Assembly: GCA_017642335.1 (NCBI GenBank)
Contig: JAGCPF010000060.1
Coordinates: forward strand, 1-35,394
From: Fibrobacter sp.
Lineage (GTDB): Bacteria; Fibrobacterota; Fibrobacteria; Fibrobacterales; Fibrobacteraceae
Length of the DNA stretch: 35,394 bases
Direction of reading: 5' to 3'
Made by a program: the position numbers and the translations under genes
Notes under the pieces: generated by a model
The model's database searches: none
What the model was told of the DNA's origin: nothing
What the model saw: only the letters and a program-made list of their open reading frames with translations
Shown: positions 1-7,475 of the stretch, one piece after another
How positions within the stretch are numbered: position 1 is the stretch's first letter
Layout of the letters: the number at the start of each line of letters is the position of its first letter

Positions 1-8
1 TCTAATAG

Positions 9-33
9 AAAAAGCCCCGAGATGAATCGGGGC
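9..33 (-). terminator. Rho-independent terminator of the superoxide dismutase gene
   Basis: GCCCCGA (14-20) and TCGGGGC (27-33) pair around a 6-nt loop. Read on the minus strand the hairpin is followed by five T residues (the A-run at 9-13), about 20 nt past the sod stop codon. A short T-run on the other side (34-39) could let it also work on the plus strand. Confidence 0.8.
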
Positions 34-54
34 GATTTTCGTTATCGAGCAGTT

Positions 55-654
55 TTAGCCGAGACGCTTGTTGATTTCGTCCCAGTTGACGATGCTCCAC
101 AGCGCCTTGAGGTAGTCCGGACGGCGGTTGCGGTAGTCGATGTAGTAGGCGAGTTCCCAAACGTCGAAGGTCAGCAGCGGCTTGAGGCCCTTGGTGAGCG
201 GGTTCTGGGCGTTGCCTTCCTGCGTGATCACGAGCTTGCCGCTTGCATCGGCGGAGAGCCAGACCCAGCCGGACCCGAAGAGGCCAGCGCCCTTCGCCTG
301 GAATTCTTCCTGGAACTTTTCGAAGGAGCCGAAGTCGCGAACGATGGCCTCCGCAATCTTGCCCGTCGGGGCGTTGTCGGCCTTGGGAGCCGCAAACTGC
401 AAGAAATACATGGAGTGGTTCAGGAACTGGCCCGCATTGTTGAACACGCCGCCTTCGGACGTTTTCACGATTTCTTCGAGAGACTTGCCTTCGAAGGCGC
501 TGCCCGGGAGGGCCGCGTTCAGGTTGTTGAGGTAGGTCTGCAGGTGCTTTCCGTAATGGAACTCGATGGTCTCCGCGCTCAGTGCCGGGGCCAGGTCTGC
601 GCCCGCGTACGGGAGAGCGGGCATTTCAAATTTTCCGTTGATGGGTTGGGTCAT
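55..654 (-). CDS. sodB: Fe-type superoxide dismutase with an altered metal ligand
   Basis: This 199-aa protein matches Fe/Mn superoxide dismutases, cytoplasmic enzymes that convert superoxide to oxygen and hydrogen peroxide. Recognisable blocks are HYGKH (33-37), NNAGQ (72-76) with the Gln typical of Fe enzymes, NH (79-80), FGSGW (126-130) and DVWELAYYIDYRN (164-176). By family alignment the metal ligands are His33, His80, Asp164 and a fourth residue that is normally His in DVWEHAYY. Here that position (168) is Leu, codon CTC at about 149-151 on the plus strand. The length is normal and the rest of the fold looks intact, resembling Bacteroides-type enzymes. AAGGAG lies 6 nt before the ATG. 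The gene stands alone, with its own terminator. The family call is firm; whether the enzyme is active is uncertain. Confidence 0.93.
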   Translation of the reverse strand: MTQPINGKFEMPALPYAGADLAPALSAETIEFHYGKHLQTYLNNLNAALPGSAFEGKSLEEIVKTSEGGVFNNAGQFLNHSMYFLQFAAPKADNAPTGKIAEAIVRDFGSFEKFQEEFQAKGAGLFGSGWVWLSADASGKLVITQEGNAQNPLTKGLKPLLTFDVWELAYYIDYRNRRPDYLKALWSIVNWDEINKRLG

Positions 655-701
655 TGTGTCTCCTTTTCGCGGCTACGCCGCAATGTGAGGTGTAAAATCA
701 A

Positions 702-1799
702 TTAAATGCTTGTCTCTATATAGTTTCTTCTAAACGTTCCGTTACCGAGCAAAATGTCGATGGGCAACTTCTTGAATTCATATTCATAAGGCGGCTGTTT
801 CCAGGCAAAATCGTTCGGGTACTCATTGAAGATGTACTGCAAAAGCTTCACCGCCATGTCGAAACTGCGGAACTTGTCGCGGTCGAGCACGTGGATCTGC
901 GCTCCCCCGCAAATCTGGCCAGCGCCCTTGTGGAACGTGGGCTGGAAGTAGTTCTCGCGGAAGTACACGCCGGGGAGTTTGAGCCCGTTCATGTACTTGC
1001 AGAGCTTGACCGCATCGATGAACGGCGCGCCGAAAATCTCGAAGGGGCGCGTGGTGCCGCGGCCTTCGCTCACATTGGTCGCCTCGAACAGGCACATGCC
1101 CGGGTAAACGATGGCGGTATCGAGAGTCGGCATGTTCGGGCTCGGCAAAATCCACGGGAGTCCCGTCTGGTCGTACCACATCTTTTTGTCGTAGCCTTCC
1201 ATGCCGAGTACGTAGAGTTCGCACTTGGGGAAGCGTTCTTCCTTGAACTGCACCGCGAGTTCGCCAATCGTCTTCGCGTGGCGCGTACGGATGCTGTGCA
1301 GGCCCACGAAACTCGTGTAATCGAGGTCCAACACCGGGCCTTCTTCGTCGATACAGTTGATGGGGTTCGGACGGTCCACCACAATGACAGGGATGCCGGC
1401 CTTCTCGCAGGCCTTCATGCAGAGGAAAAGCGTCCAGATGAACGTGTAATAGCGTGCGCCCACATCTTGCAAATCCACGAGCATCATGTCCACGTGGCTG
1501 AGCATTTCAGGAGTCGGTTCGCGGTGTTCGCCGTACAGGCTATAAACGGGTATTCCCAGTTCAGGATCGGTGTAGCCTTCCCACTCGATCATGTTGTCCT
1601 GGGTGTGTCCCTTGATGCCGTGCTGCGGGCCAAAAAGGGCAGAAAGCTTGAAGAGCTTGCCGTCGTATTCCTTGAGAAGGTCGAGAGTATAGCGCAAATC
1701 CGGGAGGACGGATGCCGGGTGAAGGACGGCACCGAGGCGCTTGCCTTTAAGATTTGCGGGGAAAACTTTTTCAAAACGTGTAAGGGCGAGGGAAATCAT
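702..1799 (-). CDS. namZ: DUF1343 / NamZ-type exo-beta-N-acetylmuramidase
   Basis: This 365-aa protein belongs to the DUF1343 family, whose characterised members (NamZ, glycoside hydrolase family GH171) remove terminal N-acetylmuramic acid from peptidoglycan fragments. Family blocks visible are GPQHG (57-61), the LYGEHREPTPE segment (88-98), VDLQDVGARYYTF (108-120) and VDRPNP (141-146). The C-terminal half keeps the usual PSPNMPTLDTAIVYPG-type stretch and ends at normal family length. I see no signal peptide or lipobox, so it is predicted to act in the cytoplasm on imported or recycled muropeptides, unlike secreted homologues. No good ribosome-binding site precedes the chosen ATG, but the N-terminus aligns with the family start. 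It lies 47 nt upstream of sodB on the same strand; a functional link is not implied. Confidence 0.85.
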   Translation of the reverse strand: MISLALTRFEKVFPANLKGKRLGAVLHPASVLPDLRYTLDLLKEYDGKLFKLSALFGPQHGIKGHTQDNMIEWEGYTDPELGIPVYSLYGEHREPTPEMLSHVDMMLVDLQDVGARYYTFIWTLFLCMKACEKAGIPVIVVDRPNPINCIDEEGPVLDLDYTSFVGLHSIRTRHAKTIGELAVQFKEERFPKCELYVLGMEGYDKKMWYDQTGLPWILPSPNMPTLDTAIVYPGMCLFEATNVSEGRGTTRPFEIFGAPFIDAVKLCKYMNGLKLPGVYFRENYFQPTFHKGAGQICGGAQIHVLDRDKFRSFDMAVKLLQYIFNEYPNDFAWKQPPYEYEFKKLPIDILLGNGTFRRNYIETSI

Positions 1800-1916
1800 G
1801 AAAAGTGGTTGGTGGTTAAGGGCGGATAAAGTTGTTTTTCTTAATATATAATTCTTTTGGATCCCAGATGGAGTGGTTTGTAATAGCCGAAGCCGCTTTT
1901 TTCTAGATTATTTGCC

Positions 1917-4196
1917 ATGAAAAAAGCTATAACGATAATCCTAATCATCATCGCCGCCCTGATTGTCCTCGTTTTAGCGACCCTCAAATTCGCCCCGGGA
2001 TTCATCAAGGACTATGTCGTCGCCCATTCCGAAGAGTTTATCGGTAGGAAAATCGCGATTGAAAACATCAGCCTCAATCCGTTCACGTTTACCGTGAATG
2101 TCGACAAGTTCGCCTTGCTCGAACCGGACGGCACAACCCCGTTTGTCGCCTTTGAAAAGTTCCGCATCAACGTCGACCCTCTCAAGATCGTGACCAAGAC
2201 GGCTGCCGTGAGCGAAATCTACATGAAAGACCTCTATGTGCACGTCACGCAGAACGGCGACCAGTTCAACTTCAGCGACATCCTGGATTTCCTCGCCAAG
2301 GCCGACTCCGCCTCCCCCGACACCGTTGCAACCGACACGGCATCATCCGATTCCGCCGGAATGATTAACGCGGCCGAAATTGCGAACGGCCTGCCAGTCA
2401 GCATCTCCGTAAAGAACATCGTTTTCGAAAACGGCAACATCATATATGAAGACACGAAAGTCGGGTCCAGAATCCATATCAAGGATTTCGGCATCGCCAT
2501 CCCGGCCGTCTACCTGAGCAACAAGCAGACCGACGTAGGCGTGAGCCTCAAGTTTGCTGACGGCGGCGACCTGAATGTCAAGGTGTCCGTCAACGCGGCA
2601 ACGAACGATTTCAACGTGAACGTCGGGCTCAAGGACTTCGCCCTGGCCTGCGGCAAGCCCTACCTGAACGACTTTATTGCATACAAGGATTTCAGCGGCA
2701 GCGTTTCTACCAACATTTCTGTCGCGGGCAACCTGGGCGACGTTCTCTCCAGCAACGTGAGCGGAGTCGTTTCTGTCGACAACGTTATCCTGACCGAAAC
2801 CAGCGGCAAGACCATCGGCGTGAATCACGTTGGCGTGGGCATCGCGAAGGCAAACTTGAACGAGAACACGTTCATCATCGATTCGGTGATTGTCGACGGA
2901 GCTTACGCGCACCTCGACATGTACAAGGACGGCAAGACGAACATCGACGTGCTGCTCGCCCCGCTGAACAAAAAATCCGCCGCCCCAGAAGACAGCAGCG
3001 TCTCTGACTCCACGGCCCAGGCCGAAGCAGCGACAGAGACGACCGCCCCGGCTGGCAAGAAGATGGTCGCCAAGGTCGGCAAGCTGTATGTCCACAACAC
3101 CAAGGTCAGCGCGAACGACCAGACCCTCACGAAGCCGTTCAACTACACGGTAAGCGGCATTACCGTGAACGGTTCGAACATCAATTTCGACACCCCGTGC
3201 ACCGTAAACGTCGCGGCATCGTTCCCCGAAGGCGGCAGCCTCTCGGTCAAGTACAAAGGCGCTTTAAGCGATATCGGCACGATGGACGCCTACATCAGCG
3301 TGAAGAACCTCGCCCTGAAGCATTTCAGCAACTACAGCCTCCACTACACGGGTTACCCGATCAGCGCCGGCACGATGGCCTTCGCGAGCGAGAACAAAAT
3401 CCAGAATTTCAACTTGGAAAGCAAGAACACCATCGACATCTACAATATCGACGTCGGCGACAAGGACAACTCCATCGACCCGGAATTCACAGTCCCGATG
3501 AAGGTCGGCCTGTACATCCTTAAGGACAAAGACGACAAAATCCAGTTCGACGTGCCCGTCAAAGGAAACATGAAGGATCCGGAATTCTCCGTGCTGAAGA
3601 TCATCTGGAAAACCGTGATGAACCTGATTATCAAGGTGGCCGTCTCCCCGCTCAAGGTTGTAGGCAATGTCGCTACGACCGGTGCCGGTATGGTCGGAAT
3701 CGACCTCGGCAAAGAAGACGAAGTTCTGGTCGACGTCATGAGCGCCACATTCACAAGCGAGCAGTACGCCAAGGCATCCAAGATGACAGAGATCCTGGCC
3801 AACGACCCGAAACTGAAGCTCATCTTCACGCAGTACTATAACCCGAGCAAGGCCGCAAACGACAACAAGCAGCACAAGCTCAAGACGGACTTCTACAAGC
3901 AGAGCCAGGGCAAGCAGACTCTGAACGAGCTCGACGAGCGCGCCATTCTCGAAATCAAGGACAGCGACGAAGCATTCAAGGCCTACGCCAAGGAACATGC
4001 CGCCGATGTCGACGTAAATACGCTGAAGAAGGAACTGGCTGAACTTGCCGCCAAACGTAACGACGACCTGCTCAAAGTGCTGATGCAGCAGAACGGCGTC
4101 ACGAAGAAGAATATCAAGGTCATCACCGCCCCCGCCGGTGCGCTCAACAGCCACAAAGGCAAGGCGATGTATAAAGTGACCATAGATGTGCAGTGA
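1917..4196 (+). CDS. AsmA-like DUF748 membrane-anchored envelope protein
   Basis: This 759-aa protein has a single N-terminal transmembrane segment (about residues 4-26), then a long beta-rich region of the AsmA/DUF748 type. The start of that region (APGFIKDYVVAHSEEFIGRK, about 28-47) is the typical family entry. AsmA-like proteins are inner-membrane-anchored periplasmic bridges implicated in lipid transport to, or homeostasis of, the outer membrane. Two low-complexity linkers rich in Ser, Thr, Ala, Asp and Glu (about 131-149 and 354-382) split the beta region. The C-terminus (about 600-759) is charged and helical, with many Lys and Glu. No clear Shine-Dalgarno site precedes the ATG. It stands alone, followed by a long non-coding stretch. 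Family assignment is likely; the cargo is unknown. Confidence 0.75.
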   Translation: MKKAITIILIIIAALIVLVLATLKFAPGFIKDYVVAHSEEFIGRKIAIENISLNPFTFTVNVDKFALLEPDGTTPFVAFEKFRINVDPLKIVTKTAAVSEIYMKDLYVHVTQNGDQFNFSDILDFLAKADSASPDTVATDTASSDSAGMINAAEIANGLPVSISVKNIVFENGNIIYEDTKVGSRIHIKDFGIAIPAVYLSNKQTDVGVSLKFADGGDLNVKVSVNAATNDFNVNVGLKDFALACGKPYLNDFIAYKDFSGSVSTNISVAGNLGDVLSSNVSGVVSVDNVILTETSGKTIGVNHVGVGIAKANLNENTFIIDSVIVDGAYAHLDMYKDGKTNIDVLLAPLNKKSAAPEDSSVSDSTAQAEAATETTAPAGKKMVAKVGKLYVHNTKVSANDQTLTKPFNYTVSGITVNGSNINFDTPCTVNVAASFPEGGSLSVKYKGALSDIGTMDAYISVKNLALKHFSNYSLHYTGYPISAGTMAFASENKIQNFNLESKNTIDIYNIDVGDKDNSIDPEFTVPMKVGLYILKDKDDKIQFDVPVKGNMKDPEFSVLKIIWKTVMNLIIKVAVSPLKVVGNVATTGAGMVGIDLGKEDEVLVDVMSATFTSEQYAKASKMTEILANDPKLKLIFTQYYNPSKAANDNKQHKLKTDFYKQSQGKQTLNELDERAILEIKDSDEAFKAYAKEHAADVDVNTLKKELAELAAKRNDDLLKVLMQQNGVTKKNIKVITAPAGALNSHKGKAMYKVTIDVQ

Positions 4197-4451
4197 TTAG
4201 ACGAGATAAACGATACTAGGCACTTTAGTGCCTTAGTAGAGTTATCCTCTATGAGGAGAACGCCGCTGCGCGGCTACAGACGAGAGAAAGTAGGAAGTAG
4301 GACAAATGCGTAAGGCGAGTGCCGCGGTCAAGTTTACTTGAACATGGCCGAGCCGAGCATTTGGTACTTGAGCGTAGCGAGAGTACCAGTAGACAGTAGG
4401 AAGTGATGAATTCTGGATTTATCCTTTAACTGCTTACTAATCATCAAAAAA

Positions 4452-4493
4452 CTCACTGCTCATGGCTCACTGCTCATAGCTCACTGCTCATAG
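4452..4493. repeat. Three tandem copies of a 14-bp unit
   Basis: CTCACTGCTCATGG (4452-4465) is followed by two copies of CTCACTGCTCATAG (4466-4479 and 4480-4493), then a decaying fourth copy beginning CTCG. Related words (CTCTGCTCACACCTCATTGCT) recur near 5860-5890. There are no spacers, so this is not a CRISPR array. Confidence 0.85.
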
Positions 4494-4540
4494 CTCGTGC
4501 CCCGAGCCTAAATAGTGTGGCTGGTGGTTAGGAGGCTGCA

Positions 4541-4657
4541 GATTTGTCATTCGCAGGCGCATGACTCGTCGGCTCAGCCATGCCGAAACGCAAGCGTTTT
4601 GGCATGGCATTCGCCTTGGTTGTCATTGCGAAGGGCGAATAGCCCTGAAGCAATCTC
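4541..4657. repeat. Dispersed palindromic repeat, copy A
   Basis: About 117 bp, almost identical to 5733-5848 downstream of the next gene. Its first part holds a 14-bp-arm hairpin: GCCATGCCGAAACG (4577-4590), loop CAAG, CGTTTTGGCATGGC (4595-4608), with a single G.T-type mismatch. Its second part holds nested arms: ATTGC (4625-4629) with GCAAT (4650-4654), enclosing AGGGC/GCCCT (4632-4646). The GTCATTGCGA...GAAGCAATC core resembles small palindromic intergenic elements seen in many unrelated genomes. Confidence 0.85.
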
Positions 4658-4864
4658 TAGGATAAGGATCTAGAGGTTAGGATCTAGGGGCTAGGGAGAA
4701 ATATCACGGCTTCGCCGTCTATTATCAACGCACGAAGTGCGTGATTCTTTTCACTAGCCACTAGCCTCCCCCTAAGGGGCCATGCCCACATAAGTGCTGA
4801 AGCACTAAGTGGTCAAAGGTATTCTCTAGTCTCTCGTCTAAAAAATTCTACATTTGGCCGCATC

Positions 4865-5704
4865 ATGAGCGAAGAACTTTGTGCAAATCTCTCCCAAAAA
4901 GTGCAGGAGACCGCCAAGGCCCCCAAGTACCGCGGTGCCATTTTCCAAATTGAAGCCGACGAAAAGGGGCTCGCCCTCGTCGATGTAAAAGAATCCAGCC
5001 TCAAGGTCTACTTGATGATTGACCCGGACTGCGACAAGATTCTGGAAACGAGATTCTTCACCTACGGCGGGCCCATCTTTACGGCCCTTGCCGACACGTT
5101 CTGCAAGAAAATCCAGATGGTGACGGTGGACGAGGCATGCGCCATCACGGCCGAGAGCCTGGAACTCGAACTCCGCGACACCCCGGACGTGCGCGCCATC
5201 CCCGAAAAAACTCCCGAAATCAAGCAGATGAACACGCTCATCAAGCGCATTCTCGAGGCCTACCCCGAAAAGAAGGGAACCGCCATCCTCGTGCGCGAAA
5301 AGATGGAGCGCATCAAGTACCGCACGCAAACCGCCGAAGGCCGCGCCGAAGCCGATGCCGAGTGGAACGCTCTCGCGAAACACGAAAAAATCGAGAAAAT
5401 CGAGGCCTGGCTGCACCAGTCCGTCCGCGGCATGCTCCAGGGCGACGGCGGCGACGTGGAAATTCTCGACCTTACGGAAGACAACCGCCTCAAGATCCGT
5501 TACCAGGGCGCATGTGCCGGTTGCGGTTCTGCTATGGGCGGCACGCTCTTCTACATCGAGGACGAGCTCAAGAACAACGTGTACTACAACCTGATTGTGG
5601 AACCCGAAGACCCGCTCGACAACCTCCCGCCGAACGAAATGTCCGATGCCGACCGCAATCTGGCCGGGCTGGACGACAACAATCCGCCTCCCAGTTTGTT
5701 CTAG
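4865..5704 (+). CDS. NifU-like protein: degenerate IscU-like domain plus Nfu CxxC domain
   Basis: This 279-aa protein has two parts. Residues about 25-130 resemble the IscU/NifU N-terminal scaffold (ETRFFTYGG aligns with the EDARFKTYGC region). Residues about 175-250 are a NifU C-terminal (Nfu) domain with GDGGDVEIL (193-201) and the cluster-binding Cys217-x-x-Cys220. Nfu domains carry Fe-S clusters and pass them to target proteins in the cytoplasm. The three cluster-ligand cysteines of IscU are not where expected: the TYGC cysteine is Gly, and neither ACGD nor HCS motifs are present. Other cysteines (6, 56, 80, 92) are not at family positions. It therefore looks like a carrier that has lost scaffold function. 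No strong ribosome-binding site is seen. It stands alone between two copies of a palindromic repeat, without iscS or other isc genes nearby. Confidence 0.72.
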   Translation: MSEELCANLSQKVQETAKAPKYRGAIFQIEADEKGLALVDVKESSLKVYLMIDPDCDKILETRFFTYGGPIFTALADTFCKKIQMVTVDEACAITAESLELELRDTPDVRAIPEKTPEIKQMNTLIKRILEAYPEKKGTAILVREKMERIKYRTQTAEGRAEADAEWNALAKHEKIEKIEAWLHQSVRGMLQGDGGDVEILDLTEDNRLKIRYQGACAGCGSAMGGTLFYIEDELKNNVYYNLIVEPEDPLDNLPPNEMSDADRNLAGLDDNNPPPSLF

Positions 5705-5732
5705 GATCTAGGATCTAGGGGCTAGAGGACCG

Positions 5733-5848
5733 GATTTGTCATTCGCAGGCGCATGACTCGTCGGCTCAGCCATGCCGAAACGCAAGCGTTTTGGCATGGC
5801 ATTCGCCTTGGTTGTCATTGCGAGGAGCAATAGCCCTGAAGCAATCTC
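5733..5848. repeat. Dispersed palindromic repeat, copy B
   Basis: Nearly identical to 4541-4657 over its whole length; the only clear differences are near 5823-5832. The long hairpin is conserved at GCCATGCCGAAACG (5769-5782) and CGTTTTGGCATGGC (5787-5800). It lies in the same orientation as copy A, so the two are direct repeats flanking the NifU-like gene and could recombine. It is preceded by GGATCTAG-word repeats (5702-5728). Confidence 0.85.
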
Positions 5849-5951
5849 CGCTAGTCACCTCTCTGCTCACACCTCATTGCTCATCGCTCGAGCCTGGAGC
5901 CTCGCCCCTCTATTTTCTATATTGCATCTTGTAATTATCAAAGGAAAAATT

Positions 5952-7004
5952 ATGTCCGAAGAACTCGTTTTGAAATTCGTTGACCCCGTACCGATGCGCT
6001 ACGGAGAAAATTCCCACCAGTCCGCCGTGTTCTACCGCGACCCGACCTGCACTGAAGCAAGCCTCGCCACCGCAAAGCAGCTCTGGGGCAAGGAACTTTC
6101 CTACAACAACATCGTCGACGCTGACGCCGCCCTCGAGATGGCCCGCGAATTCAGCGACAGCAACGCAGTCGTCATCGTGAAGCACATGAACCCCTGCGGA
6201 CTCGCCACCGGCGAAACGCTCCGCGAAGCCATGGAAGCCGCCTGGGCAGGTGACCCGGTGTCGGCGTTCGGTTCCGTTATCGCCGTGACCCGCAAGGTCG
6301 ACCTCAACACGGCCGAATTCCTCAAGGGCAAGTTCGTGGAAATCCTCCTCGCCCCCGCCTTCGACGACGACGCTCTCGAATTCCTCAAGAACAAGTCCAA
6401 GGATATCCGCCTCCTCGAAGTCGGCGAAATCAAGAAGGCGACCCACTGCAAGGTGTACAAGCACGTCATCGGCGGCATGCTCGTTCAGGACCGCGACGTG
6501 GACACCTACGAAAAGTTTGAATGCGTGACGAAGGCCCAGTTCCCGAAGAACAAGGAAGACCTCGCCCGCTTTACTTGGCTCGTGACCAAGCACACCAAGT
6601 CTAACGCTATCGTGATGGGCTACGAATACAAGCCCGGTTACTTCCAGGTGATGGGCCTCGGCCCCGGCCAGCCCAACCGCATTGACTCGAACCTCCGCCT
6701 CTGCCAGCCGCGTGTCCGCGACAACGTCGCCCGCCTGGAAGAAGCCAAGCCGTTCTTCGACGAATCCGGCAAGCTCATTGACGAGGCCGGACTCAAGGCG
6801 CTGGAACGCAAGGTGTTTGGCGAAGTCGTGATGGGTTCCGATGCCTTCTTCCCGTTCCCGGACAACGTAGAAGCCGCCCACGATGCTGGTGTGCGCTACA
6901 TCGTGCAGCCGGGTGGTTCCAAGAAGGACGACCTCTCCATCGAGAAGTGCGACGAATTTGGCATTGCCATGGTGTTCACCGGCATGAGGCACTTCCGCCA
7001 CTAA
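5952..7004 (+). CDS. Stand-alone AICAR formyltransferase (PurH C-terminal domain only)
   Basis: This 350-aa protein matches the AICAR transformylase half of PurH, which uses 10-formyl-tetrahydrofolate to make FAICAR in purine synthesis. Visible motifs are RYGENSHQ (16-23), [13 protein letters not shown] (49-61), VKHMNPCG (76-83) holding the catalytic Lys77-His78 pair, and [11 protein letters not shown] (101-111). The end has [10 protein letters not shown] and [10 protein letters not shown]. The N-terminal IMP cyclohydrolase (MGS-like) domain of bifunctional PurH is absent. The open frame continues upstream to 5772 but only through repeat DNA, so the ATG at 5952, preceded by AAAGGA, is the real start. 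The cyclohydrolase step must be encoded elsewhere. It is followed 15 nt later by a small gene and then trmFO, which also uses a folate cofactor. Confidence 0.88.
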   Translation: MSEELVLKFVDPVPMRYGENSHQSAVFYRDPTCTEASLATAKQLWGKELSYNNIVDADAALEMAREFSDSNAVVIVKHMNPCGLATGETLREAMEAAWAGDPVSAFGSVIAVTRKVDLNTAEFLKGKFVEILLAPAFDDDALEFLKNKSKDIRLLEVGEIKKATHCKVYKHVIGGMLVQDRDVDTYEKFECVTKAQFPKNKEDLARFTWLVTKHTKSNAIVMGYEYKPGYFQVMGLGPGQPNRIDSNLRLCQPRVRDNVARLEEAKPFFDESGKLIDEAGLKALERKVFGEVVMGSDAFFPFPDNVEAAHDAGVRYIVQPGGSKKDDLSIEKCDEFGIAMVFTGMRHFRH

Positions 7005-7019
7005 GCATTCTAGGTTGTC

Positions 7020-7475
7020 ATGATTCCGGCATCAACAAAAGAAACAGTCCAAAAGGAAAAGACCCTGTACTACACGGTTCTTTCGTTTCTGAAGGACGTT
7101 CGAAAGAAAGGGCGTACGACCCAGAAGGAATGGGGCGACTATCGCGCCCTCCTGAAAAAGCTTTCGCTTTCTCCAGAAATGTACAAAGCGGCCGACATGT
7201 GGGCAATGGACAACCTGGACCAGTTCCATCCTGAAACGACACAGCTACCTCCATTGAACGACATGGAAGCCATAGCCAAGGTCTCGAAGGAGTTTCTTTC
7301 TCAATTGATGGAAGCCCTGTACTACGGCATGCTCAATCAGACCCAGGCCAACCTGATTTCCGACGAAATCCAGGATGCCGACCCCGAGTGCGTCAGCACG
7401 GCATCACTCGAGGATTTGCTTGTCAAGCTCTGGATTGGGAATGCCAAGACATACCGGAAGATGGTGACGAATTGA
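7020..7475 (+). CDS. Small helical protein, possibly Smg/DUF494-like
   Basis: A 151-aa cytoplasmic protein without signal peptide or membrane segment. It is predicted mostly helical, and its N-terminal third is Lys-rich. The C-terminal half (about 85-148, with LNDMEAIAKVSKEF, then LNQTQANLISDEI, then SLEDLLVKLWI) resembles by eye the C-terminal part of Smg/DUF494 proteins, whose genes often lie near topA, dprA or trmFO. That similarity is weak and the function of Smg is poorly defined. It starts 15 nt after the AICAR transformylase gene. Its stop codon overlaps the likely TTG start of trmFO (ATTGA at 7471-7475), so translation of the two is probably coupled. The gene is credible from spacing and codon use; the family name is tentative. 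Confidence 0.55.
   Translation: MIPASTKETVQKEKTLYYTVLSFLKDVRKKGRTTQKEWGDYRALLKKLSLSPEMYKAADMWAMDNLDQFHPETTQLPPLNDMEAIAKVSKEFLSQLMEALYYGMLNQTQANLISDEIQDADPECVSTASLEDLLVKLWIGNAKTYRKMVTN

Larger units (their letters stand above)
4197..4864. other. Long non-coding region packed with short inverted repeats
   Basis: No credible gene is visible in these 668 bases. They contain a string of short hairpins: AGGCACT/AGTGCCT (4218-4233), TCCTC/GAGGA (4245-4257), GCCGC/GCGGC (4262-4274), TGGTACT/AGTACCA (4372-4388), ACGGC/GCCGT (4706-4718), ACGCAC/GTGCGT (4728-4742), CCCC/GGGG (4769-4779) and AGTGCT/AGCACT (4793-4806). The 14-bp tandem repeat and repeat copy A, listed separately, also lie here. The 16-bp word AGGATCTAGGGGCTAG occurs at 4679-4694 and again at 5710-5725. 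Loops are mostly 2-4 nt, longer (13 nt) in the 4372 hairpin. No promoter was confidently identified. Confidence 0.7.

Noticed and set aside
4452..4493. Possible CRISPR array
   Set aside because: The 14-bp repeats are directly adjacent with no spacers, and no cas genes are in the window.
5772..5951. Upstream extension of the AICAR transformylase reading frame
   Set aside because: The 60 extra codons read through the dispersed repeat (copy B) and simple CTC-rich sequence, have no family similarity, and a ribosome-binding site precedes the ATG at 5952.
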